From Clostridium sp. (lineage in GTDB: Bacteria; Bacillota; Clostridia; Lachnospirales; Lachnospiraceae): a DNA stretch of 64,000 bases. The position numbers and the translations under genes are program-made. The DNA lies in NCBI GenBank assembly GCA_021770825.1, contig JAETQD010000006.1, positions 62,001 to 126,000 on the forward strand. The letters run 5' to 3'. The notes below the pieces were generated by a model, which did no database searches, was not told the origin of the DNA, and worked only from the letters and a program-made list of their open reading frames with translations. Below are positions 8,533-16,094 of the stretch, in pieces (within the stretch, counting starts at the first letter, position 1; each line of letters opens with the position of its first letter).

Positions 8533-10030
8533 CATAAAAAAGTTTGTATGCAGTGCGCTGGCATTCTGCCAGATCGTCTCCATGACTCTCATGACGGCCT
8601 ATGCAAGGCCCGACTGGCCCTCGGATACGGGAATCCAGGCAGAGGCGGGAGCCGTCATGGATGTGGATTCCGGGGCTCTGATCTTCGGACAGAACAGCCA
8701 TGTAGAATATCCTCCGGCCAGCATTACGAAGATTCTTACGGCCCTTCTTGTGCTGGAACATGCGGACTTAAACGATACGGTGACTTTTTCGGAAACGGCC
8801 ATGAACAGTGTGGAAGCGGACAGCGGAAATAAGTTAAGCCTGGTGGCCGGAGACACAATGTCCGTGGAGGACTGCCTGTATTCCCTTCTGCTGGTTTCCG
8901 TAAACCAGTCGGCCAATGCCCTGGCAGAGCATGTGGCGGGAAGTATTCCGGCCTTTGTGGATATGATGAACCAGAAGTTAGTGGAGCTGGGATGCTCGGA
9001 AAGCCATTTTGAGAACCCGTCAGGCTTAAACGGCGATACCCAGAATGTATCGGCCTATGATATGGCAAAGATCGCATGTGCTGCGTACAGCAACGACACT
9101 CTCCGCGAGATCAGTTCCACCGTGAGCCATAAAATTGCTGCCACCACCAACAACCCGGACGGCATTACGGTCCGCAATGAGCACCGCCTGGTCATTACCG
9201 AGGATACCTCCAGCGAATATTACTGCCCGGAAGCAGTGGCAGGAAAGACAGGATATCTTTTGAAGGCGGGAAATACGCTGGTTACATACGGGGAGAAAGA
9301 CGGAAGGCGTTTGGTTTCCGTTATCTTAAAGGGCAGTCCCAGGCAGTACTTTGTGGACGGAAAAGAGCTTCTCCAGTTCGGTTTCAGCCGTTTTTACAAT
9401 GTGGATATTGCGGAAAATGAGACAAGATATGTGACGGGAGAGGACCCGGTGGAGATAAACGGCACATCCTATGCCCCCTCTGATCTTTACGTGGAGACAG
9501 GGCGTGTGATCACGCTTCCAAACTCCGCGTCCTTTGCAGATGCAGAGCTGTCTCTTGCGGAAATGCCGGAAAACCATCCGGTCAATGCCGTGGCCCTTCT
9601 TCAGTATATTTATAATGAAAGAAAAATCGGACAGGCGTATCTGTATGACCGGACCATTCCTGTGCCGGAGGAGACAGAAAATCCCGGCGGGGAAGAGAGT
9701 GATGGCTCCGGAATGGAGGAAATGACAACGGCGGCGCCGGAGAACGGCTCTTTGGAGGCGGAACCGGATGTACCTGTTTCCGGAGACCCGGAAGGGGCAA
9801 AAGAGCCGGGAGGCTCGGGCGGACTTCCCATCCTCCCCATGGCCGCTGTCCTGGTTCTCATTCTCCTGGCAGCAGGGGCGGGATTCTGGATCCGTGAAAG
9901 CCGCAGAAAAGAGGCCGAGGCCCAGGCTTTAAGAAGAGAGCGCAGAAGACAGAGGCTGATGGAAGAGGGCGCCGAGGCCGAGTTTGAGAGACTTCTGGAG
10001 GAAAAACGGAACAGGAAAAAAGGTAATTAG
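8522..10030 (+). CDS. D-alanyl-D-alanine carboxypeptidase (DacF/PBP5 family, S11)
   Basis: A 502-residue membrane-bound penicillin-binding protein that trims the terminal D-Ala from peptidoglycan pentapeptides. It starts at GTG (8522) with AGGAGG upstream; an N-terminal hydrophobic stretch (residues 8-26) is the signal. The three active-site motifs are present: SITK (Ser67-Lys70), SVN (around residue 128) and KTG (around residue 242). After the catalytic and C-terminal beta domains come an acidic Glu/Gly/Pro linker, a C-terminal transmembrane helix (ILPMAAVLVLILLAAGAGFW) and a highly charged Arg/Glu tail. PBP5-type enzymes usually end in an amphipathic helix, so a true transmembrane anchor plus charged cytoplasmic tail is a variation. 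Its last 4 bases overlap the convergent hemolysin III gene. Confidence 0.93.
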   Translation: MNRNIKKFVCSALAFCQIVSMTLMTAYARPDWPSDTGIQAEAGAVMDVDSGALIFGQNSHVEYPPASITKILTALLVLEHADLNDTVTFSETAMNSVEADSGNKLSLVAGDTMSVEDCLYSLLLVSVNQSANALAEHVAGSIPAFVDMMNQKLVELGCSESHFENPSGLNGDTQNVSAYDMAKIACAAYSNDTLREISSTVSHKIAATTNNPDGITVRNEHRLVITEDTSSEYYCPEAVAGKTGYLLKAGNTLVTYGEKDGRRLVSVILKGSPRQYFVDGKELLQFGFSRFYNVDIAENETRYVTGEDPVEINGTSYAPSDLYVETGRVITLPNSASFADAELSLAEMPENHPVNAVALLQYIYNERKIGQAYLYDRTIPVPEETENPGGEESDGSGMEEMTTAAPENGSLEAEPDVPVSGDPEGAKEPGGSGGLPILPMAAVLVLILLAAGAGFWIRESRRKEAEAQALRRERRRQRLMEEGAEAEFERLLEEKRNRKKGN

Positions 10031-10683
10031 GCTGCGGCCACATACCCGTACATCACCATGTAATGGCAGAAGCTTCCGCCCATGACGAACAGATGGAAAA
10101 TTTCGTGGGAACCGAAATTTTTATGTCTGGAGTTGAAAAGCGGGAGCTTCAGTGCATATATGATGCCGCCCACGGTATAGATGATGCCTCCTGCCAGGAG
10201 CCATCCAAAGGCACCCGGTGTCAGGGCGCTTATGATCTGGCCAAAGGCAGTGACGCAAATCCAGCCCATGGCAATGTAGATGGCGGAGGAGAACCACTTG
10301 GGACAGTTAATCCACAGGGCATTGACAAGAATTCCTGCGGCTGCGATTCCCCACACAAGGGCTAAAAGGCGGTATCCGGCCGGATTTCCCAAAACGATCA
10401 GACAAATGGGCGTATAGGTTCCGGCAATCAGAATGAAAATCATCATATGATCAATTTTCCGGAGAATCTTATTGACCTGTTCCGAGATATCGAAGGTGTG
10501 GTAAACGGTGCTTGCCGTGTATAAGAGAATCATACTGATAATGAAAACGGCAAGGGCGGCCACATGGAGCCGGTCGGCATGAAGAGCGGCCTTTATAAGG
10601 AGAGGTGCGGCGGCCAGGATGGCCAGTACCATTCCGATAAAGTGAGTCAGGGCGCTGCCGGGATCTTTTACAGTTTGTTTCAT
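10027..10683 (-). CDS. Hemolysin III / PAQR family membrane protein
   Basis: A 218-residue, seven-helix membrane protein of the YqfA/hemolysin III family. The PAQR zinc-site signatures are visible: a Ser-His pair in TASTVYHTFD (first cytoplasmic end), KIDHMMIFILIAGTYTPIC, and the C-terminal SHEIFHLFVMGGSFCHYM carrying the histidines. Despite the name, a haemolytic role is proven only for a few members. The start ATG (10683) follows a GGAGGT on the minus strand. The gene is monocistronic and convergent with the carboxypeptidase gene. Confidence 0.92.
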   Translation of the reverse strand: MKQTVKDPGSALTHFIGMVLAILAAAPLLIKAALHADRLHVAALAVFIISMILLYTASTVYHTFDISEQVNKILRKIDHMMIFILIAGTYTPICLIVLGNPAGYRLLALVWGIAAAGILVNALWINCPKWFSSAIYIAMGWICVTAFGQIISALTPGAFGWLLAGGIIYTVGGIIYALKLPLFNSRHKNFGSHEIFHLFVMGGSFCHYMVMYGYVAAA

Positions 10684-10843
10684 AATTTATACCTCCAATC
10701 TTATAAAAGAAATAGAAACCTTTACATGTAGTTTTAAAAACTACTTCTTATGTTTGAATATACTATAACACTTTGGATGGAATTATTCAAGGGATTTTTT
10801 GCCATATGGAAAAAAATCCCTGCAGTTGGGAAAGGAATGGCTT

Positions 10844-11536
10844 ATGCTTCAGATATTATATGAAGACAGGGACGTCATTGTGGCAGTCAAACCGGCCGGA
10901 GTGGAGGCGCAGTCGGCCAGGCGGTTTGCACCGGATATGGTGAGTGAAATTAAAAAGCACCTGGTTATCAACAAGCTTTGCACACCGGGAAAGGAGCCCT
11001 ATGTGGCAGTTATCCACAGGCTGGATAAGCCGGTGTCCGGTGTCATGGTTTATGGAAAGACGAAAAAAGCTGCTGCAGCCTTAAGTGAGCAGGTGCAGAA
11101 TGGGAAAATGGAGAAGATTTATGAGGCTGTGGTCTGTGGAAAACCCGTGGATAATGTGGATAACTTTGTGGATTACCTGAAAAAAACGGTGGATGGAAAT
11201 TATTCACAGGTTGTGGAAAAGGGGATAACAGACGCCAAACGGGCAGAATTATCTTATGAGACGGAGGAAACGAAACAGACCGGGGAGGGAACGCTTACCC
11301 TGGTTAAAATCCGTTTGAAAACCGGACGCCATCATCAGATTCGGGTTCAGTTTGCCGCCCATGGACTTCCTCTCTATGGGGACATGAAATATAACCCGGG
11401 TTTTGCAGCAAAGGAGGGCGGGCTGGCCCTCTGCGCCGTGTCCCTGGCCTTCGACCATCCGGTGACGGGAAAGCGGATGGAATTTACGATAAAGCCCTCG
11501 GGCGGTATTTTTGAAAAATTTTACCAGGGCGAATAA
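10844..11536 (+). CDS. RluA-family RNA pseudouridine synthase
   Basis: A 230-residue pseudouridine synthase of the RluA/RsuA-like group. It has ILYEDRDVIVAVKPAGV at the start, the catalytic Asp in HRLDKPVSGVMVYGK, and the later GRHHQIRVQFA and GLPLYGDMKYN motifs. There is no S4 domain, so it is a short, single-domain member; its RNA target cannot be read from sequence. The ATG at 10844 is chosen because the domain begins at once and AAAGGA lies about 10 bases upstream; a reading from 10799 adds a non-conserved segment. It is followed 65 bases later by the YtvI-like gene. Confidence 0.92.
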   Translation: MLQILYEDRDVIVAVKPAGVEAQSARRFAPDMVSEIKKHLVINKLCTPGKEPYVAVIHRLDKPVSGVMVYGKTKKAAAALSEQVQNGKMEKIYEAVVCGKPVDNVDNFVDYLKKTVDGNYSQVVEKGITDAKRAELSYETEETKQTGEGTLTLVKIRLKTGRHHQIRVQFAAHGLPLYGDMKYNPGFAAKEGGLALCAVSLAFDHPVTGKRMEFTIKPSGGIFEKFYQGE

Positions 11537-11601
11537 TCGGAAGGAATCGGCCCATACTATGTGGTGTACAAAGGAAGTACAAATCAGAAACGGGTGATTC
11601 C

Positions 11602-12675
11602 ATGGTAAAGCCGCGCAGGAAACTGAAGAAGATTCTTTTTATATTGGGAATTACAGGGGCAGTCTACGGAGGATTCAAATATCTCCTGCCTCTTGTGATT
11701 CCTTTTTTGCTTGCCTACGGCGCGGCTTTGTGGATGCGGCCGTCGGTGCGGTTTCTGGAACGGAAATTAAGGATTCGGTTCCGCCAAAAGGAATACCATC
11801 TTCCGGCTGCCCTCATCGGCGGGGCAGAGCTTCTTCTGGCCGGGGGACTCATCTTCTTCATCCTTTATTTTGGAAGCAGCAGGCTGCTTTCCCAGGCGCG
11901 GCTTTTTGCAGACCGCCTTCCCCAGTGGATATCCAGGCTGGATGTGGCTCTCACGGCCTTTTGCAAAGGCCTGGAACAAAAATTCGGCCTGCGGGACGGA
12001 TATCTGGTGGAGCTTTCCGCGAAGATGGTTTTAAACCTTAAGGAGGCGGCCAGACAGTCCACCATGCCCCTGCTCATGAACAATTCCATGCTGGTTTTAA
12101 AGGGGATAGTGAAAGCGGTGGTTTTTCTGGTGATCTTTTTTGTGGCGGCCCTCATGGTGCTCCAGGAGATGGATGAGATCAGGGAGAGAAAGAGCCGTTC
12201 CTCTTTTCACAGGGAATTTTCCCTCATCAGCCGGAGGCTGGTTTCCGTGGGAAATGCATGGTTAAAAACCCAGCTTATTATCATGACCATCACATCCCTT
12301 CTCTGCATCCTGGGTTTCTTTTTAATAGGAAATCCCTACTCCATTCTTGCTGGAATCGGAATCGGGCTTTTGGATGCCCTTCCGGTGTTCGGCACCGGGT
12401 CCGTACTGATTCCCTGGGGAATTCTTCTTTTTGCCCGCCGCCAGTGGGGAAAGGGGGCCGTGATCCTGGCCCTTTACGCGGTCTGCTATCTGGTGCGGCA
12501 GTTTTTAGAGGCCAGAATCATGGGAAACCAGGTGGGGCTTTCCGCTCTGGAGACCCTAATGTCCATGTATGTGGGGCTGGAGCTCTTTGGCGTGGCGGGA
12601 TTTCTCCTGGGGCCCATCGGCCTTCTTCTCATTGAAGATCTGTTTGCCATGTACTGGGAACAGGAAACCCGTTGA
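11602..12675 (+). CDS. AI-2E family transporter, YtvI-like sporulation membrane protein
   Basis: A 357-residue integral membrane protein of the AI-2E/PerM (UPF0118) family. It has about eight hydrophobic segments, starting with a paired N-terminal set (ILFILGITGAVYGGF, YLLPLVIPFLLAYGAAL) and ending with the family's conserved region (GIGLLDALPVFGTGSVLIPWG, then FLLGPIGLLLIEDL). The overall layout is closest to YtvI of spore formers, made during sporulation. The transported substrate is unknown for this subgroup. A direct repeat of its last codons (ending ...EQETR-stop) appears 153 bases downstream beyond a hairpin cluster. Confidence 0.88.
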   Translation: MVKPRRKLKKILFILGITGAVYGGFKYLLPLVIPFLLAYGAALWMRPSVRFLERKLRIRFRQKEYHLPAALIGGAELLLAGGLIFFILYFGSSRLLSQARLFADRLPQWISRLDVALTAFCKGLEQKFGLRDGYLVELSAKMVLNLKEAARQSTMPLLMNNSMLVLKGIVKAVVFLVIFFVAALMVLQEMDEIRERKSRSSFHREFSLISRRLVSVGNAWLKTQLIIMTITSLLCILGFFLIGNPYSILAGIGIGLLDALPVFGTGSVLIPWGILLFARRQWGKGAVILALYAVCYLVRQFLEARIMGNQVGLSALETLMSMYVGLELFGVAGFLLGPIGLLLIEDLFAMYWEQETR

Positions 12676-12829
12676 CGTTACTGTTCACAGATGCCCTGTG
12701 AACGTAACTGCATATGCCCATTTTAAATTGCCTTCGGCAATGGGGCATATGCCTTGGCCCCGAAACGGTATTGGCCCATGACTAATCAGCGGGGTGATTA
12801 GCCATGGTAGGAACAGGAAACCCGTTGAC
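12657..12829 (+). repeat. Hairpin-rich cassette bounded by a 20-bp direct repeat
   Basis: GGAACAGGAAACCCGTTGAC occurs at 12657-12676 (spanning the last codons and stop of the ytvI-like gene) and again exactly at 12810-12829. The 133 bases between hold successive inverted repeats: GTTACTGTTCACAG...CTGTGAACGTAAC (12677-12708), GCATATGCCC...GGGCATATGC with an inner TTGCC/GGCAA stem (12710-12752), and CATGACTAATCA...TGATTAGCCATG (12777-12806). No ORF is present. It looks like a small inserted element or a duplication that captured hairpins. Confidence 0.65.
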
Positions 12830-12891
12830 TTCCAACAGACAGGGTATTAAAATAGGAGTGTTGAATTCCAAAAGAGAAAGTCGGGAAATGT

Positions 12892-13749
12892 ATGAAAGCA
12901 AAAATAATTCTGATGCTGGGAGTGCTTTTCTGCTCCCTGTCATCGTCCTTTGTGAAACTGATGACTGCGCCAAGCTGTGTTTCCGCCACATACAGGCTGG
13001 GGTGGACCGTGCTTCTTTTGACGCCCATGATATTCGGAAGCGGCGAGAGGCGTAAGGAGTTACTCTCCTTAAAGAAACAGGATTTCGGCTTCTGCCTGCT
13101 GTCAGGAATTTTTCTGGCTTTCCACTTTTTTACCTGGTTTGAGTCTTTAAGCCATACCTCCGTATCCAGCTCTACGGTCCTGGTGAACACAGAAGTGGTG
13201 TTTGCAGCCCTCGGATACGTTCTGTTTTTCGGGAAAAAGCTTAAAAAGACGGAGCTTGGGGCCATTGCCATTGCCTTTGTGGGAAGTATCATCATCGCCA
13301 CGGCGGACAACGGCGGCGGAAGCGGTGCCCTTTGGGGAGATGTGCTGGCTCTGGCGGCAGCCATTTTTTCCACGTGCTATACACTGATCGGAACCAGAGA
13401 ACGGAGCCGTATCAGTACCATGGTCTATACATATGTGCTGTACTGGGGGAGCTTTCTGACTCTTTTGGCCCTGGATTTTGGGACCGGGACCAGGATGTTT
13501 GGATATGAACCCATCAACTGGGTCATGAGTCTTTTGCTGGCGGTATTCTGTACCCTTTTGGGACACAGTGTATTTAGCTGGTGCTTAAAATATTTAACGC
13601 CCACCTATGTGAGCACCGTCAAGCTTGCAGGCCCGGTGTTTGCATCTGTCATAGCCATTTTCCTGTTTGGGGAAATCCCGGGACTGGTGCAGATTGCGGG
13701 GGCTGTGGTGGTGCTGTCCGGCGTGTATCTGTACGCGAAGAGTTCGTAG
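12892..13749 (+). CDS. EamA/DMT-superfamily transporter
   Basis: A 285-residue, ten-helix drug/metabolite transporter with two EamA repeats (about residues 5-135 and 145-280). The first repeat ends in GAIAIAFVGSIIIA and the second in IAGAVVVLSGVYLYA, the internal symmetry expected of the family. Substrate unknown. It lies 13 bases before the FadR-type regulator, so the two may be cotranscribed and the regulator may also control export of a related metabolite, but that is inference. Confidence 0.88.
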   Translation: MKAKIILMLGVLFCSLSSSFVKLMTAPSCVSATYRLGWTVLLLTPMIFGSGERRKELLSLKKQDFGFCLLSGIFLAFHFFTWFESLSHTSVSSSTVLVNTEVVFAALGYVLFFGKKLKKTELGAIAIAFVGSIIIATADNGGGSGALWGDVLALAAAIFSTCYTLIGTRERSRISTMVYTYVLYWGSFLTLLALDFGTGTRMFGYEPINWVMSLLLAVFCTLLGHSVFSWCLKYLTPTYVSTVKLAGPVFASVIAIFLFGEIPGLVQIAGAVVVLSGVYLYAKSS

Positions 13750-13762
13750 AAAAGGAGAATAC

Positions 13763-14470
13763 ATGTATCAATTTGAAAAGATGGACCGGAAGCTTCTGGG
13801 CTCCCAGGTGGAGGATGCGCTGATGGATTTCATCCTTACAGAGCCGGTGGAGGTGGGGCAGAGGATTCCCAACGAGTTTGAACTGGCGGAACGGTTCGGC
13901 GTGGGAAGAAGCACCGTGAGAGAGGCCGTGAAGGGGCTGGTGTCCAAAGGAGTTTTAGAGGTGCGGAGAGGTTCCGGAACCTATGTCGTAAGCACAAGCT
14001 CACTGGAGGACGATCCCCTGGGGCTTTCCAGGTTCCAGGATAAGTATAAGCTGGCCCTGGAATTATTTGAGGTGCGGCTGATGCTGGAGCCGGAAATCGC
14101 GTCCCTGGCCTGTGAATTTGCCACAGAGGAGGAAAAGGAGCAGCTAAAGAGCCTTTGCGATGAGGTGGAGTGGCTGTACCTGGACGGAAAAAACCATATT
14201 AAAAAGGACATTGAGTTCCACACCTGCATTGCCAGATGCAGCAAAAACCGGGTGGTGGAAATTCTGATTCCCTTAATCAATTCGGCGGTGACCACGTTCG
14301 CAAACTTAACCCACAGGCTGCTGATGCAGGAGACCATCGACACCCACCGGGCCATCACCGATGCAATCCTAAACGGCGATCCCGTCGGCGCCCGCTGCGC
14401 CATGATCATGCATCTGACCTATAATCGTCAGATGCTTATGAAGATGGCCTCGGAGGATTTGTGCAAATGA
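13763..14470 (+). CDS. GntR-family transcriptional regulator, FadR subfamily
   Basis: A 235-residue repressor-type regulator. The N-terminal winged helix-turn-helix is typical of GntR (RIPNEFELAERFGVGRSTVREAVKGLVSKGVLEVRRGSGTYV, about residues 32-75). The C-terminal FCD domain supplies metal/ligand residues, including EVRLMLEPEIA, a mid-domain KDIEFHTCIARCSKN, and the final HRAITDAILNGD and MIMHL segments. FCD regulators commonly sense sugar acids or carboxylates. The ATG at 13763 follows AAAGGAGAA. It immediately precedes the GntP permease and IlvD-type dehydratase genes and is the likely regulator of the palindromes at 14539-14615. Confidence 0.92.
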   Translation: MYQFEKMDRKLLGSQVEDALMDFILTEPVEVGQRIPNEFELAERFGVGRSTVREAVKGLVSKGVLEVRRGSGTYVVSTSSLEDDPLGLSRFQDKYKLALELFEVRLMLEPEIASLACEFATEEEKEQLKSLCDEVEWLYLDGKNHIKKDIEFHTCIARCSKNRVVEILIPLINSAVTTFANLTHRLLMQETIDTHRAITDAILNGDPVGARCAMIMHLTYNRQMLMKMASEDLCK

Positions 14471-14475
14471 TACGA

Positions 14476-14514
14476 AAAAAGCAGGGCTTATTCATGAAGT
14501 CCTGCTTATTTTTT
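14476..14514 (+). terminator. Terminator after the FadR-type regulator gene
   Basis: AAGCAGG-GCTT pairs with AAGT-CCTGCTT across a 7-nt loop and is followed by TTATTTTTT. It separates the regulator transcript from the permease promoter. Confidence 0.7.
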
Positions 14515-14538
14515 GTGCGAAACATAGAAAAATTGGTA

Positions 14539-14615
14539 AATACATCTGATGTATTGACAAAAATGACGAAAAAATATAGAATAAAACCTAGATAACATAA
14601 GACGTCAGATGTTAT
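14539..14615 (+). promoter_or_regulatory. Promoter of the gntP-ilvD-like operon with two flanking palindromes
   Basis: TTGACA (14554-14559), a 17-base spacer and TAGAAT (14577-14582) form a near-consensus promoter. A perfect palindrome AATACATCTGATGTATT (14539-14555) overlaps the -35 box. A second, imperfect one, with arms ATAACAT/ATGTTAT and core GACGTC (14592-14615), lies just after the expected start of transcription. The shared half-site pattern (A/T)GATGTNAT in both suggests binding by one dimeric regulator, most simply the FadR-type protein encoded just upstream. The permease start has GGAGG (about 14665) as ribosome binding site. Confidence 0.7.
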
Positions 14616-14679
14616 AAGGGAAAATAAGGGAATAAAAATTAAGAAGTAAGGGAATGCTATATGCAGGAGGTATGTTAGT

Positions 14680-16038
14680 ATGGTTGGTGAAGCAGTCGCT
14701 TTAAATCCGGGCAGACTTATGTTTGCTGCCCTCGTTGGTCTTGTGCTATTATTAGTACTGATTATTAAGTTTAAAATCCAGGCGATGGTGTCCATTTTAA
14801 TCGGTGCCATCACCATCGGTCTTTTGGCAGGAATGCCCTTTGAAAACATTGTCACTGCGGTAAATGACGGTATTGGAAACACCTTAAAGGGTATCGCATT
14901 GCTGGTGGGCCTTGGTTCCATGTTCGGTGCCATTTTGGAGGTCTCCGGCGGCGCTCAGACCCTGGCAGTTTCTATGGTAAAGTGGTTTGGAGATAAAAAG
15001 GCAGCCTGGGCTCTGGGAATCACCGGCCTTGTAATCGCCATGCCTGTATTCTTTGATGCGGGACTTATCATTCTGATTCCCCTTGCGTTCTCTCTTGCAA
15101 AGAGAACGAAGCGTTCCTCACTGTTTTATGTGATTCCGCTTCTGGCGGGCCTGGCTGTCGGCCATGCATTTATTCCGCCCACCCCCGGCCCTGTTTTGGT
15201 GGCTACCATGCTGAACGTGGAGCTTGGCTGGGTGATTCTTGTGGGAATTGCCTGCGGCGTGTGCGCCATGATCGTGGCAGGTCCCGTGTGGGGTTCCATC
15301 TGCGGCTCCAAGTTCAATGTTCCGGTTCCGGATCATGTGGCAGAGCAGGAGGACTTCGATGAGTCCAAGCTTCCCAAGTTTGGAACCATCGTAGCAATTA
15401 TTATGATTCCGCTGGTACTTATTATTATGGACTCTCTGGCAGGTGTGATTCCGGCCCTTTCCGGAATGCAGGCAATTTTCGGATTCCTGGGAGAGCCCTT
15501 TGTGGCCCTGTTAATTGCCACTGTTGCAGCCATGCTGATTCTGGGATTCGGCCATGGATATAACACAGAAGAGCTGGAAAAGATCATGACAAAATCCCTG
15601 GAGCCCACAGGCCTCATTCTTTTAGTGACAGCCTGCGGCGGCGTGCTCCGCTACATGCTTCAGTACTCCGGTCTCGGCGATGTGATCGGTGAGGCAGTTT
15701 CCTCTGCAAACCTTCCCATCGTTGTGGTGGCCTTCATTGTGGCTGCCCTGGTAAGAATCTGTGTGGGTTCTGCAACCGTTGCCATGACCATGGCAGCAGG
15801 AATCATCGCAGCCATGCCGGAGATTGCGAACCTTTCTCCCTTATACCTGGCATGTACCACAGCAGCAGTGGCCGGAGGAGCCACCGTTTGCTCCCACTTC
15901 AACGACTCCGGCTTCTGGCTGGTGAAGTCCCTGGTGGGAATGGATGAAAAGACCACGTTAAAGACATGGACCATCATGGAGACCTTAGTGGGAGCCACCG
16001 GCTTTGTTGTGGCACTGGTGATCTCGTTCTTTGCATAG
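14680..16038 (+). CDS. GntP-family sugar-acid permease
   Basis: A 452-residue, roughly twelve-helix proton symporter of the gluconate permease (GntP) family. Characteristic stretches include GIALLVGLGSMFGAILEVSGGAQTLA, MPVFFDAGLIILIPLAFS and AFIPPTPGPVLVA, and near the end RICVGSATVAMTMAAGI and HFNDSGFWLVKS. Family members import gluconate, fructuronate, glycerate and related acids; which one is used here cannot be decided. It is the first gene of an operon with the dehydratase 56 bases downstream and is probably under the preceding FadR-type regulator. Confidence 0.93.
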   Translation: MVGEAVALNPGRLMFAALVGLVLLLVLIIKFKIQAMVSILIGAITIGLLAGMPFENIVTAVNDGIGNTLKGIALLVGLGSMFGAILEVSGGAQTLAVSMVKWFGDKKAAWALGITGLVIAMPVFFDAGLIILIPLAFSLAKRTKRSSLFYVIPLLAGLAVGHAFIPPTPGPVLVATMLNVELGWVILVGIACGVCAMIVAGPVWGSICGSKFNVPVPDHVAEQEDFDESKLPKFGTIVAIIMIPLVLIIMDSLAGVIPALSGMQAIFGFLGEPFVALLIATVAAMLILGFGHGYNTEELEKIMTKSLEPTGLILLVTACGGVLRYMLQYSGLGDVIGEAVSSANLPIVVVAFIVAALVRICVGSATVAMTMAAGIIAAMPEIANLSPLYLACTTAAVAGGATVCSHFNDSGFWLVKSLVGMDEKTTLKTWTIMETLVGATGFVVALVISFFA

Positions 16039-16094
16039 AAATCCCTGCCCGGCCTGTGAAGGCCGGGCCATCAGCGAAAGGAAGGTATTAATAT

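Noticed and set aside
10063..10365. A plus-strand frame opposite the hemolysin III gene
   Set aside because: Antisense to conserved transmembrane segments, with no pattern of its own.
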